Of a DNA stretch of 64,000 nt, positions 32,860 through 41,308 are shown one piece after another. Where the stretch lies: positions 62,001-126,000 of the forward strand of contig JAPPGG010000044.1 in NCBI GenBank assembly GCA_028875055.1, read 5' to 3'. Every line of letters starts with the position of its first letter. The first letter of the stretch is position 1. The notes under the pieces were generated by a model, which saw only the letters and a list, made by a program, of their open reading frames with translations, was not told where the DNA came from and did no database searches. Source of the DNA: Chloroflexota bacterium. Its GTDB lineage: Bacteria > Chloroflexota > Dehalococcoidia > Lucifugimonadales > UBA3495. The position numbers were made by a program, and so were the translations under genes.

Positions 32860-33761
32860 GATTGCACCTTCGCGCTGCCCCGCAGGTCTTTCAGTTTGCG
32901 GAACAGTTCCAGTTCCTCGGGGGTCGGGTCGCTGGGCAGCACCGCCTTGACCGTGGCGTAGAGGCTGCCCCTGTTGCCGGACTGGTTCAGTTGCGGCATG
33001 CCCTGGCCGGACAGCCGGAACCGGCGGCCATTCTGGGTGCCCGGCGGAACGGTCAACGCCACCCTGCCCGTCAGGGTGGGGACGGTAACTTCCGCGCCCA
33101 GGACCAGGTCCTCTACGGGTACATCTATCTCCGAGTAGAGGTCGCGGCCCTTTCGTTCAAAGCGGGGGTGGTCGATGACCGTGACGGAGAGATAGAAGTC
33201 ACCATCGCCTCCGCCGGCCGGTATGTGTACTCGGGAACCCGTGTCCACGCCGGGAGGGACCTTCACCTCCAGCCGGCGGCCATCGGGCAGATTTACCGTT
33301 CTGGTGGCGCCCTCGGCGGCTTCGGACAGGGTGATATCCACCTGGTACTGGGCGGGCGGCTGCCGGTGAGAGGGGCGGTCGGAACCGAAATTGTTGAACA
33401 GCCGGTCGAACAGACCGTCGCCGCCAAGGCCGCCCAGGTCGAAGTCCACACCGCCTGGACTGCCGAAGTCGCCGTTGGTGTAGAAATGGAACCCGCCGCG
33501 GCCGCCTCCCCGGGCTTCCGCCTGGTCAAGCTCGTCGGCATGCATCCAGCGGTCGCCATACTTGTCGTATTTGCGGCGTTTCTCGGCGTCGGAAAGGACG
33601 GAATGGGCCTCGTTGACCTGCTTGAATTTATCCTCGGCGCCAGGGTCGCCCGGGTTGACGTCCGGGTGATACTGGCGGGCAAGCTTCCGGTAGGCCTGCC
33701 GGATGTCCTTATCGCTGGCGTCGCGAGAAACGCCCAGGAGTTCGTAATAGTTTGTTGCCAT
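32856..33761 (-). CDS. cbpA: DnaJ/CbpA-type J-domain chaperone without zinc finger
   Basis: 301 aa from the ATG six bases after GAGGTG. The J domain at residues 1-70 has the HPD tripeptide ([16 protein letters not shown]) needed to stimulate DnaK ATPase. A Gly/Phe-rich linker follows. The C-terminal substrate-binding beta domains contain [18 protein letters not shown] and [19 protein letters not shown]. The CxxCxGxG zinc repeats of full-length DnaJ are absent, so this is the CbpA/type-II class, as usually linked to hspR. First gene of the dnaJ-hspR-clpC operon. Confidence 0.92.
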   Translation of the reverse strand: MATNYYELLGVSRDASDKDIRQAYRKLARQYHPDVNPGDPGAEDKFKQVNEAHSVLSDAEKRRKYDKYGDRWMHADELDQAEARGGGRGGFHFYTNGDFGSPGGVDFDLGGLGGDGLFDRLFNNFGSDRPSHRQPPAQYQVDITLSEAAEGATRTVNLPDGRRLEVKVPPGVDTGSRVHIPAGGGDGDFYLSVTVIDHPRFERKGRDLYSEIDVPVEDLVLGAEVTVPTLTGRVALTVPPGTQNGRRFRLSGQGMPQLNQSGNRGSLYATVKAVLPSDPTPEELELFRKLKDLRGSAKVQS

Positions 33762-33799
33762 AATGTTCACCTCTGAGAGGTGCTTCCCTTGATGGTTGA

Positions 33800-33828
33800 A
33801 TTATAACGATATACAAGAATAGTGTCAA
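33800..33828 (-). promoter_or_regulatory. Consensus promoter of dnaJ-hspR-clpC
   Basis: On the minus strand TTGACA-N17-TATAAT: both hexamers and the spacer are perfect. The transcript would start about 30 nt before the dnaJ ATG. Confidence 0.8.
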
Positions 33829-33856
33829 TGAATATTATTGGTCGAGACTAAAGATA

Positions 33857-33885
33857 TTGACAAAAGCCACTCAACTATTTATGAT
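33857..33885 (+). promoter_or_regulatory. Promoter of the small heat-shock gene
   Basis: TTGACA-N17-TATGAT on the plus strand, divergent from and close to the dnaJ promoter. The predicted start near 33892 lies just before the HAIR-like repeat. Confidence 0.7.
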
Positions 33886-33897
33886 GGTTTCAGTGGA

Positions 33898-33918
33898 CTT
33901 GATATAGAGCATATCAAA
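33898..33918. promoter_or_regulatory. HAIR-like operator candidate for HspR
   Basis: CTTGATA-N7-TATCAAA keeps the half-site outline and the 7-bp spacing of the HAIR consensus (CTTGAGT-N7-ACTCAAG). It sits just downstream of the predicted hsp20 start, where a bound repressor would block transcription. The match is partial. Confidence 0.5.
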
Positions 33919-33962
33919 GCTACTGCAAAACACAAGTCAATTACAATAGCAGGAGGATCGCT

Positions 33963-34442
33963 ATGATGGTACAGCGCTGGGACCCCTTCAGAGAAATGCG
34001 GTGGATGCAGGAAAATATGAACCAGATGCGGCGGGGCTTCTCGCCGGCCGCAGGCGGGAACGGCGGAACTGCCGGCTGGGCTATTCCCCTCAACGTGGTC
34101 CAGGACGATGAGAGCATCGTGGTGTACGCTTCGATGCCCGGGATTGATCCTGCGGACCTGAACGTGACCGTTGATAACGATGTCTTGACCATCCGAGGTC
34201 AGACCGCCACCGAAGGCGAACGGAAGGAAGGCAATTACCTGATGCGGGAGATGCACACGGGTTCGTTCCAGCGGTCGCTGAGGCTTCCGGACACCCTGGA
34301 TGTGGACAAAGCCCAGAGCAGCTATGACAACGGGGTGTTGACCATTTCCCTGCCGAAGGTCGAGGCCAGGCAGGCGCGCCAGTTGCCGGTCACGGTAGGC
34401 GCCAACGGGCATTCAACTGAAGGCGAGACATCCGAAGAGTAG
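33963..34442 (+). CDS. Small heat-shock protein (Hsp20/alpha-crystallin)
   Basis: 159 aa, ATG six bases after AGGAGG. The N-terminus WDPFREMRWMQENMNQM is typical of the family. The alpha-crystallin domain (~residues 42-140) contains DDESIVVYASMPGIDPADLNVTV and YDNGVLTISLPKVEA. A C-terminal IxI-type anchoring motif is not obvious. It is an ATP-independent holdase keeping denatured proteins refoldable. It is divergent from dnaJ-hspR-clpC, in an AT-rich spacer with two strong promoters, so it is probably co-regulated by HspR, and it is closed by an excellent terminator. Confidence 0.93.
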   Translation: MMVQRWDPFREMRWMQENMNQMRRGFSPAAGGNGGTAGWAIPLNVVQDDESIVVYASMPGIDPADLNVTVDNDVLTIRGQTATEGERKEGNYLMREMHTGSFQRSLRLPDTLDVDKAQSSYDNGVLTISLPKVEARQARQLPVTVGANGHSTEGETSEE

Positions 34443-34465
34443 TCCCGCCACACGGCAGCCACGCA

Positions 34466-34497
34466 CGAGGGGCCCATCAGGGCCCCTCGGTTTTTTT
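34466..34497 (+). terminator. Rho-independent terminator of hsp20
   Basis: CGAGGGGCCC-ATCA-GGGCCCCTCG followed by G and seven T residues: a textbook intrinsic terminator 23 bp after the stop codon. Confidence 0.93.
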
Positions 34498-34883
34498 GTG
34501 GCGAATTGACCCGCAAGAGACTTCTATCCTGGGTATTCCTGATGCCAGAGAGGGTCTGCAGTCCGACTCTCTTCCGTTACCGTGTCAGCGGCGGCCACCG
34601 TTTGGCGATGCCGCTTGGCAGATACGCGCTCAGATGCTTGGGCCAGGCACGGCGTAACCTTCGTCGGAGCAAGATGACCCTACGGCTGAAGATATCTGTG
34701 AAGGGTAGATAGTCGCAGGGGCCCGGAACGTTTCAAACCGGGCTGCGCCAAGAGCGAGCGAGTCTGACTCTGCATACGGGGCACGCGCGGCAGGGATTCC
34801 TGGATGCCGGCGAAACGAGGAATGACGGTTGTCTGGCAGGGAAACCCCGTCATCCCTGAGCTTCTGCGTCAAAGGCATTTAAC
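34498..34883. other. Non-coding stretch with a degenerate palindromic repeat
   Basis: No credible gene. GGAATGACGG at 34819 and CCGTCATCCC ending at 34856 form a near-perfect 10-bp inverted repeat. It resembles the GGAATGACGG/CCGTCATTCC palindromic repeats dispersed in many environmental genomes, and may be a decayed copy of such an element. Confidence 0.4.
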
Positions 34884-34912
34884 TTGTTAGCGGTAAAGGA
34901 AGGTGCTACAAT
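34884..34912 (+). promoter_or_regulatory. Promoter of tRNA-Asn
   Basis: TTGTTA-N17-TACAAT, ending 43 bp before the tRNA; a reasonable sigma-70-type promoter at the right distance. Confidence 0.55.
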
Positions 34913-34955
34913 CTCTTAGCTGTCCGGGGCCACTTCCCGGACCGGGTTCACTCAA

Positions 34956-35030
34956 TCCCCAGTAGCTCAGCGGTAGAGCGGGCGGCTGTTAACCGCTAGG
35001 TCGCAGGTTCGAATCCTGCCTGGGGAGCCA
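34956..35030 (+). tRNA. tRNA-Asn (GTT)
   Basis: A 75-nt cloverleaf. The acceptor stem TCCCCAG/CTGGGGA pairs perfectly, the D-loop region is AGCTCAGCGGTAGAGC, the anticodon loop CTGTTAA has GTT at 34988-34990, and the T-arm is GCAGGTTCGAATCCTGC. The discriminator is G and the CCA end is encoded. It reads asparagine codons AAC/AAT. No integrated element follows it. Confidence 0.97.
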
Positions 35031-35177
35031 CATTTTTCCCACCCTGTTTTTCCAGCTACCAGGCGATTTGCCGGTGAAGCTTTGCCCGTTTCCAGGCTGG
35101 CGGGCTTTGTGCCGGTGGTTGGCCCCGGAATTCTGCGTGGCAGCGCCGGGGCCGAGTGTAAATTCTCCAGTCCGCCT

Positions 35178-36110
35178 TTAGTCGGCAGGCAAGGGTCGGG
35201 ACTGGCGGCCGGGGCCGCCGGCGCTCTCGCGAATGTCCCTGGCCGTTGCCTCGTCCACGCCCCTGGGCCAGCGCCGCTTGAGCGGGTCGGTGACCGTCAG
35301 GTTGAAGCTGCCAACTCCCTCGACCCCAACTTCGATGGTGTCGCCGTCCTGCATGGCGCCGAGGCCCTGGTGGTTGGTGCCCATGAACAGGACGTCGCCG
35401 GGGCTGATTTCCTCGATAGACGCCACGTACTCGATGGACTCGGCTATGGAGTGGGCGAGGTCGTCGGTGTTGTAGTTGACGCGCAATTCTCCGTCAACAC
35501 TAAGGGTGATCTGCAGTTTTTCGGGGTCCGCGATCTCGTCTTTGGTCACGATGCAGGGGCCCATGGGGCAGAAGGTTGGGTGGGACTTGTGCTCCGCGAT
35601 GGGAAGGGTGTTCGGGACGCGGCCTCCGCTGCCCCCTGGCATGCGCGCTGATACGTCCACACCGGCCGTGAAACCAAAGACGCAGTCCATGGCCTCCGAG
35701 GCAGGGATGTCCTTTCCGCCCCGGCCAAATACCAGGACGAGTTCCGCCTCGTGATGAAAGATGTTGGCATCGACATCGGGCAGGACGACGGCGCCGCCCG
35801 GGTTCAGAATGCTGTGCAGCCTCTTGATGAAACCCCACATCGGGGAAGGCTCCCGGGCGCCAAACTCACGGAAGTTGCCGCCCATGCAGAGGATCTTGTT
35901 GGGACTGGGCAACGGCGCCCGCAGTTGCGCTCCGGCGACCGTCGCGCCGGTTGATGCACGGTGTTCCAGCTGGGACTTCAGGTCGTCGTAATTGGTGATA
36001 AGGTGGACCATGGCTTCCTGTCCGCCGCCGGGACACAGGTCCCCAACGTCGATAACGCCGGCATCGGTCAGGATTCCGGGCTGGTTGTCGTTGTACATAA
36101 CGAGCTTCAT
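35178..36110 (-). CDS. Fumarylacetoacetate hydrolase (FAH) family protein
   Basis: 310 aa starting at MKLVMYND, which follows GGAGGAAGCA; the listed ORF runs 28 codons too far upstream. The C-terminal FAH fold has NKILCMGGNFREFGA, the metal-binding Glu/Asp triad around FHHEAELVLVFGRGGKDI and FGFTAGVDVSARM, and LAHSIAESIEYVASIEEISPGDVLFMGTN. Family members hydrolyse or decarboxylate 2-hydroxy-dienoates or acylpyruvates in aromatic catabolism. No pathway partner is adjacent, so the substrate is unknown. It is convergent with tRNA-Asn. Confidence 0.88.
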   Translation of the reverse strand: MKLVMYNDNQPGILTDAGVIDVGDLCPGGGQEAMVHLITNYDDLKSQLEHRASTGATVAGAQLRAPLPSPNKILCMGGNFREFGAREPSPMWGFIKRLHSILNPGGAVVLPDVDANIFHHEAELVLVFGRGGKDIPASEAMDCVFGFTAGVDVSARMPGGSGGRVPNTLPIAEHKSHPTFCPMGPCIVTKDEIADPEKLQITLSVDGELRVNYNTDDLAHSIAESIEYVASIEEISPGDVLFMGTNHQGLGAMQDGDTIEVGVEGVGSFNLTVTDPLKRRWPRGVDEATARDIRESAGGPGRQSRPLPAD

Positions 36111-36446
36111 TGCTTCCTCCTTACTGGCCGTGTACTGCGAGGATTTGCTGGGTAGCGTACTAGGTACAGGAGCCGACCTCAAGCCCTGAAGCATCTGCGG
36201 GAGACAGGGATGTTAAGCGCTTGCCTGGATTGCCGGTTCGCTACGGGTTGGAAACCAAGCTGCCCCCCACCGCAATCAGCGTTGCGGATCCTGGAGGCCC
36301 GGTCCGGGTGGCATAGAGCTGGGGAGCGAGGGTGGTTGCAGCAACCATTTCAGGCGGTTACGCTGGTGGCTCAGGCCGCCCACCGGCAATGGCAGCGAAG
36401 GGCGTCCGGTCCCGCGCTGGAACGATGCCGAAGGGAGTTCAGGTCA
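36111..36446. other. Intergenic region between the divergent FAH gene and SDMT
   Basis: About 335 bp. The in-frame upstream extension of the methyltransferase ORF (ORF track start 36210) lacks family similarity and a ribosome-binding site. No clear promoter or RNA is seen. Confidence 0.4.
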
Positions 36447-37289
36447 ATGTCCCAGAGAGACGTCAATGCTATCGTTTCCAACACCCGCGCCTATTACGAC
36501 GGTCCCGCCGACGAAATCTACCGGACCATCTGGGGAGACAATCTCCATCTGGGTGTTCCCTGCGGCGACGAATGTCCCCACCCGGAAGCGATGCAGCACA
36601 CCAATGAAATTATGGCGGGCGCGGCGCCGCTGGGACCGGACTCTCGGGTGCTGGACCTGGGCTGCGGCTATGGTTCTACGGCGCGATACCTGGCTGCCAA
36701 CTTCGGATGCCAAGTTACCGGAACCAACATCAGTGAGAAGGAACTGGACCTGGCCCGCCAGCGGGCATCAGGGGCGGGCCTGTCCCACCTGTTAACCTTT
36801 GAATACGAGGACTTCCATCGCCTGGCCTGCGCGGACGGATCGTACGACGTGGTCTGGAGCCAGGAAGCGTTCCTGCACGCGGCGGACAAGAACGCGGTCT
36901 TGTCGGAATGCCGCCGGGTCCTGAAGCCGGGGGCAACCCTGATTTTTACGGATGTCCTGGTGCGCCGGGACACCCCGGCAGCGGACAGGGCGAGAATTTA
37001 CGACCGGGTACAGTCGCCGGACATGTGGGACCTGGATGATTATCGGGCAGCCCTTTCCCGCCTGGACTTTTCAATAGCCAGGGAGGAAGACTGGTCGCGG
37101 CACGTTGCCCGCTCCTACAGATGGGTGCGCGATCGGCTACGCGAGAACCGGGCAGCGCTGCTGCCTCGAATTGGGGCGGACACCATTGACCGTACCCTGG
37201 AGGCCCTCTCTTTCTGGGTTGATTCGGCCAATGCGGGATACATCGGCTGGGCCATGTTTGTGGCAGGGAAACCTGCTCACACAGCCTGA
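36447..37289 (+). CDS. Sarcosine/dimethylglycine N-methyltransferase-like (betaine synthesis)
   Basis: 280 aa. It opens RAYYDGPADEIYRTIWGDNLHLG, the signature-like start of SDMT enzymes that carry sarcosine through dimethylglycine to glycine betaine. The Rossmann SAM site is VLDLGCGYGSTARYLA, followed by NISEKELDLAR, WSQEAFLHAADKNAVLSE and VLKPGATLIFTD, all matching the SDMT pattern. The gene immediately downstream matches the partner GSMT, which makes the assignment stronger than for a stray methyltransferase. The start at 36447 is chosen from homology; a GGGAG-like site precedes it. Confidence 0.78.
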   Translation: MSQRDVNAIVSNTRAYYDGPADEIYRTIWGDNLHLGVPCGDECPHPEAMQHTNEIMAGAAPLGPDSRVLDLGCGYGSTARYLAANFGCQVTGTNISEKELDLARQRASGAGLSHLLTFEYEDFHRLACADGSYDVVWSQEAFLHAADKNAVLSECRRVLKPGATLIFTDVLVRRDTPAADRARIYDRVQSPDMWDLDDYRAALSRLDFSIAREEDWSRHVARSYRWVRDRLRENRAALLPRIGADTIDRTLEALSFWVDSANAGYIGWAMFVAGKPAHTA

Positions 37290-37326
37290 AAAGGTTGAAG
37301 CAGGGCAAAATTAAGGGGAATCACTT

Positions 37327-38097
37327 GTGACGGAGACCAACAACACGCCGGTCCCCAGGGACCTGTACAAGGAGCAATATTCGCCTGAATTCGCCGGCCG
37401 GTGGGACGAGCTGATCGACTGGCAGCGAAGGGCGAAGGCGGAGAACCATTTCTTTCGGGACATCCTGAGAGGGCACGGGGTTGAAAGGGTGCTGGATATT
37501 GCCTGCGGCACCGGCTACCACGCCGTCACCCTGAGGGCCGAGGGATTCCAGGTCACGGCGTCCGACGGCGCGCCAAGCATGCTGGTCCGGACCGAGGAAA
37601 ACGCCAGGCGCTTCGGAATCGACGACCTGAGGATTGTCGAGGCCGAGTGGACCAGGCTGGGGGAGGTCTTCGGCGGTGAGGAATTCGACGCAGTGATTTG
37701 CCTGGGAAACGCGTTCACCCACCTGTTTGATGAAGGGGACAGAGTCAAGGCCCTCAGCGAGATATACCGGCTGCTCACGAGGGACGGCATCGCCATAATT
37801 GACCAGAGAAATTACGACGCCATCCTGGATAACGGTTTTTCCAGCAAGCACCAGTCCTACTACCTGGGGGAGACGGTTGCGGTACGACCGGAGGAATTGA
37901 GGGAAGACCTGCTGACCATGCGGTACGAGTACGATGATGGCGAAGTCCACTTCCTGACTATCTGCCCCATCCGCCAGGAGTACGTGACCAATCTGCTGCT
38001 GGGAGCCGGCTTTCGCAGCGTCAAGCGGTATGGAGACTTTGCGCAGGACTACGACTTCTATGAGCCCGATTTCGTGATACAGGTGGCCACGAAGTGA
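37327..38097 (+). CDS. Glycine/sarcosine N-methyltransferase-like (betaine synthesis)
   Basis: 256 aa, GTG start seven bases after AAGGGGA. Family features are WQRRAKAENHFF, VLDIACGTGYHAVTL (SAM site), ASDGAPSML, ICLGNAFTHLFDEGDR, IDQRNYDAILDNGFSSKH and YGDFAQDY near the C-terminus, all close to GSMT enzymes of halophiles. GSMT methylates glycine to sarcosine and dimethylglycine, and the upstream SDMT completes betaine. The pair is 37 bp apart and so probably an operon. Betaine is a compatible solute, so this fits a saline habitat. Confidence 0.82.
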   Translation: MTETNNTPVPRDLYKEQYSPEFAGRWDELIDWQRRAKAENHFFRDILRGHGVERVLDIACGTGYHAVTLRAEGFQVTASDGAPSMLVRTEENARRFGIDDLRIVEAEWTRLGEVFGGEEFDAVICLGNAFTHLFDEGDRVKALSEIYRLLTRDGIAIIDQRNYDAILDNGFSSKHQSYYLGETVAVRPEELREDLLTMRYEYDDGEVHFLTICPIRQEYVTNLLLGAGFRSVKRYGDFAQDYDFYEPDFVIQVATK

Positions 38098-38268
38098 GGG
38101 GGAGATGACCGCCGAACTCGGGCAATCTTCTTGAGACCCGGCGGACTGTGGCGGTCGCTTCGGCAGGCTGGGGCGGCACTGGCGCCATATTGGGTGGGCC
38201 CGCGCGGTACGGAACTGGTCGCGGTGCGGAATGGGTCAAAGAAGACATATCCCTCCGGGGCGGCAAAG

Positions 38269-38337
38269 TTGACAACGTCCTTGCGCCGTGCTGGAATGGC
38301 CCTAACCTGAGTTTGCGGCAAACTATAGCAATAGTTT
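38269..38337 (+). promoter_or_regulatory. Promoter-like element with downstream palindrome
   Basis: TTGACA-N17-TGGAAT (38269-38297) is followed by AAACTAT-AGCA-ATAGTTT (38320-38337), a perfect 7-bp inverted repeat around the expected early transcribed region, 20 bp before the beta-propeller gene. It may be promoter plus operator; the -10 box is weak. Confidence 0.4.
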
Positions 38338-38357
38338 CGCCGGTAGAAGGGGGAAGT

Positions 38358-39407
38358 ATGACTACCCAGGAGACCAGCAACGGCAAGTGCTACGTCTATG
38401 TGGGCCTGGCCGGAGAAACCGCCCCGGGCAGGGTCATCGCCAGCGGCCTGTATCGCATGGCCGAGGGCGACGACGGCTGGGAACTGCTCACCAACGGCCT
38501 TCCCGACTCGCCCGCCATCCGGGCCATAGCAATACATCCCGGGAGGTCCGGCGCCGTATTTGTGGGCACCCAGGACGGCCCCTACCGCAGTGAAGACCAC
38601 GGCGACCACTGGGAAAAGGTGAATGTTCCGGACCACGGGCTGCCGGTATGGTCGCTGCTCTTCCACCCCCGAGACCCCAACGTAATGTTCGCGGGGTACG
38701 AGTCCTCGGAGATATACCGGAGCGACGACGGCGGGGAGCGCTGGCAGCAACTGCCGGTGAGCGTCCGCTTTCCTGAGGTGACGGTGGGCCCCGGCGCCAA
38801 TCTGGCCAAGCGGGTGCTGCAGATCGCCGGCGTTTCCTCCAACACCGATGAGCTGTACGGCGCCATCGAGGTCGGAGGGATTATTCGTTCCCAGGATGGC
38901 GGTGAACACTGGGAACAGCTCAGCCACGGGCAGTACGTCAATGACGACCCGGTGGATATGCACGGGGTGCTGACCAGCAGCTTCCGGCCTGGCAATGTTC
39001 TCGGCATCGGCCGTGCCGGAATGTTCCGGAGCACTGACAAGGGCGACCACTGGGCCAGGGTCCAGATTGACGCTCTGAACGAAAAGGGTCAGACCTACTG
39101 CCGCCAGATTCGTGAAGTACCGGGCGACCCTAAAACCATCTGGGTTGCGGGCGGCGCCAATTTTATGAGCGACCTGGGCGCATTGTTCCGGAGCCAGGAT
39201 GGCGGCGTGACCTGGGACCGGGTCGAGACCGGTTTCCAGGCCAACAGCACCTTGTTCGGACTCGCCTTCAACCAGAGGCAGCCGAGCACCATGTTCTGCG
39301 CTTCCAGCAACGGACAGGTCTGGGGGAGCGGCGACGGCGGGGAGACCTGGACCGACCATCCCCTGCCTGAGGGGGCGCGCCAGGTCTATTCCATGGCCTG
39401 CGGATAG
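38358..39407 (+). CDS. BNR/Asp-box beta-propeller protein (sialidase/VPS10-like)
   Basis: 349 aa from ATG after AAGGGGGAAGT. It has several Asp-box repeats of the SxDxGxxW type: YRSEDHGDHWEKV, YRSDDGGERWQQ, IRSQDGGEHWEQL, FRSTDKGDHWARV, FRSQDGGVTWDRV and SGDGGETWTDH. This predicts a six- or seven-bladed propeller. No signal peptide is seen, so it is probably cytoplasmic. Such proteins bind ligands or carbohydrates; sialidase catalytic residues are not apparent. Often annotated as a glycosyl hydrolase without evidence. Separate from the betaine pair by ~260 bp and its own promoter-like element. Confidence 0.8.
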   Translation: MTTQETSNGKCYVYVGLAGETAPGRVIASGLYRMAEGDDGWELLTNGLPDSPAIRAIAIHPGRSGAVFVGTQDGPYRSEDHGDHWEKVNVPDHGLPVWSLLFHPRDPNVMFAGYESSEIYRSDDGGERWQQLPVSVRFPEVTVGPGANLAKRVLQIAGVSSNTDELYGAIEVGGIIRSQDGGEHWEQLSHGQYVNDDPVDMHGVLTSSFRPGNVLGIGRAGMFRSTDKGDHWARVQIDALNEKGQTYCRQIREVPGDPKTIWVAGGANFMSDLGALFRSQDGGVTWDRVETGFQANSTLFGLAFNQRQPSTMFCASSNGQVWGSGDGGETWTDHPLPEGARQVYSMACG

Positions 39408-39420
39408 AATTGCAGTGGAG

Positions 39421-39462
39421 GGGCGGCGCAACCCGGGGCAACCGCGCCGCCCGTTTCTTTTT
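39421..39462. terminator. Terminator of the beta-propeller gene
   Basis: GGGCGGCGC pairs with GCGCCGCCC and is followed by GTTTCTTTTT. It lies between convergent genes and fits an intrinsic terminator. Confidence 0.8.
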
Positions 39463-39502
39463 CCGTACGCAACCCATGCCGGCCAGCAAGCGCTGCAGGG
39501 GA

Positions 39503-40207
39503 TTACGTCAGCAGGCGTTCGGCCAGCCCGTAAAAGTCTTCCACGATGATGTCGGGCTGGTACTCCGAGTCCTCGGTGGGAAGGTTGTAGCGGTTCACGT
39601 AGCCTCCCCTGAAGCCGCAGGCCTGGGCCCCAAGAATGTCGAAGGCGTGGGCGGCTACCATCATTATCTCCCCGGGTTCGCACTGCAGGCTTTGCGCCGC
39701 CTTCCGGTAGATGCCCGGTGAAGGCTTGAAGGCCCCAACCTGGTCCACGGATATTATTGCGTCGAATCCCACCGGCACGTTCTTGCCCAGCAGCTCCTCC
39801 AGGTACCACTGTTCCCCGTTGGACAGGGCTACCAGCTTGTACCTGGCGCCCAGCCTCTCCAGCCCCTCCACCGCGTCGGGATACGGTTGCAGGTCCATGT
39901 AAACCTGCATGAACTCCCGCACTCCATCGGCCGTATGGCTGACGTTGTGCTTCTTCAGGCAATAGACAAAGGCGCGGCGGCAGGTCTCCAGGTAGCCGCT
40001 GTGGCCCAGCATCAGCAGGTTGTCCTGGTATTGCTCGGTGCGCTGGCGTTCCCGCCACTCCGCATAGAAGGCCTGGCCCGAGAGGTTGGACCCACTGGTC
40101 GCCAGGAATTCACCGGCCGGGCCGGCGAGACTGCCCGTCAAGTCCATGACGGTGCCGAATATATCGAAAGTAAGGAACTTGACCCGGTCCAGGGATTGGG
40201 TCGCCAT
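39503..40207 (-). CDS. Haloacid dehalogenase type II (HAD superfamily)
   Basis: 234 aa, ATG after GGAGGG. The motif I nucleophile is in TFDIFGTVMD, motif II is VALSNG, the motif III Lys is in AFKPSPGIYRKAAQ, and the C-terminal AAHAFDILGAQACGFRGGYVNRY element is the one typical of L-2-haloacid dehalogenases. The cap domain lies at ~17-100. The family hydrolyses 2-haloalkanoic acids to hydroxy acids, though many members act on other substrates. The gene is isolated. Confidence 0.85.
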   Translation of the reverse strand: MATQSLDRVKFLTFDIFGTVMDLTGSLAGPAGEFLATSGSNLSGQAFYAEWRERQRTEQYQDNLLMLGHSGYLETCRRAFVYCLKKHNVSHTADGVREFMQVYMDLQPYPDAVEGLERLGARYKLVALSNGEQWYLEELLGKNVPVGFDAIISVDQVGAFKPSPGIYRKAAQSLQCEPGEIMMVAAHAFDILGAQACGFRGGYVNRYNLPTEDSEYQPDIIVEDFYGLAERLLT

Positions 40208-40581
40208 ACTCTAGCCCTCCTTTTGAACTGTGCTGAACTCTTTAGCCTGGTGGCACCTTGGGGACGAAAGCAGAGAGTTTCGCACCTGCGCTGATGTTGG
40301 TTGGTAACCGGCGATGGCATTGACTGGCGTGGAGCCCGCCGCTCAACGCGGGAAGCCGATTGCTGGACAAGATACTAAACCGGCTCTAAAGGGCAGGACC
40401 CCAGGGCGAGGGGGATGGTCAAAGGCGGAAACAACCGGGATAACTGAGAGCCGTTGAATTTCGTTGATTGGCCCGTAGCCGCCGGGACTGGCGGCGCACG
40501 GGAGCGGAGCAGAAACAAGATGTGGAGGCCACGAAACTCGCGGCCTCCATTCCCGCGCCGGCGTCGCCACGGAGGACCAGG
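40208..40581. other. Intergenic region with terminator hairpin for the next minus-strand gene
   Basis: About 370 bp without a gene. TGGAGGCC at 40523 and GGCCTCCA ending at 40549 form an 8-bp stem, 32 bp beyond the stop of the membrane-protein gene; the minus strand then reads CTTGTTTCTG. This is probably its terminator. Confidence 0.5.
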
Positions 40582-41016
40582 TCAGGAGTCTCCGGCATGC
40601 TTCCACATGTGGCAGCCGGTAATCCCCAGGATGAGGGGCAGCAGGGTATCTACAACGGCCCAGATGACCCAGGACTGGTGGTTTCCGTCCAGGTAGTCGG
40701 TGCCATTGGCCAGCAGGGCGAACCAGTTGTGCAGGAAAAGAATGGAGACACCGGCGGTAACAAAGAAGGCCACGTTGGCCTCGAAGTAGCCGCGAGTCAC
40801 GCCGTCACTCTCGTCGCCAGCATCCACAGCTTTCTTTCGCGAATAGTTGTAGTACAACCCGGCTGCCAGGCCGATGAGCATCAGCACGTCCAGCGCCAGC
40901 CACACTCCCATGACGTCTATGGTGTCCAGCAGGAAGTTGTTGATGATGAAGAACACCGCCACCGCAATTGCCAGTAGCATCAGGTAAGCCCCTGCCAGCT
41001 TCAGCAATCCAGCCAT
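40582..41016 (-). CDS. Small four-helix membrane protein, function unknown
   Basis: 144 aa with four predicted membrane spans at about residues 5-27, 36-56, 78-103 and 115-137. A charged loop (SRKKAVDAGDESDG) lies between spans 2 and 3. It starts with ATG after an AGGAGG-type site (AGGAGGTTTT). I do not recognise a family and no catalytic motif is visible. It is monocistronic, with a hairpin after its stop. Confidence 0.75.
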   Translation of the reverse strand: MAGLLKLAGAYLMLLAIAVAVFFIINNFLLDTIDVMGVWLALDVLMLIGLAAGLYYNYSRKKAVDAGDESDGVTRGYFEANVAFFVTAGVSILFLHNWFALLANGTDYLDGNHQSWVIWAVVDTLLPLILGITGCHMWKHAGDS

Positions 41017-41308
41017 AAAACCTCCTGTTTTCCGCGTTTCCGCAGGTTGGTTGGTTTAGGGGGACGTGGTTTCCGGAGGAGGCCCGGAGTTAACGCCGTA
41101 CCCTTCCGCCTATCCAGCATAGCACGATGGCTGACATCTGGTTCTGCCACAGGCAAACCTTCACTCAGTTTTCCGTGCTCTCGAACGTAGGCGGCCTGCC
41201 ATCAAGGTGTGGCCCCGGTTGCGTATGGCCAGAGGCCAGACTAAACTGTGCACCAATCGGTAACCCTGGGCGCCTTCCCTGGCGAATCGGCCATCAGGAG
41301 CGGGAATA

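Noticed and set aside
38058-40058. 666-aa minus-strand ORF
   Set aside because: Spans the beta-propeller gene and a terminator in antisense; Gly/Arg/Pro-rich with no motifs.
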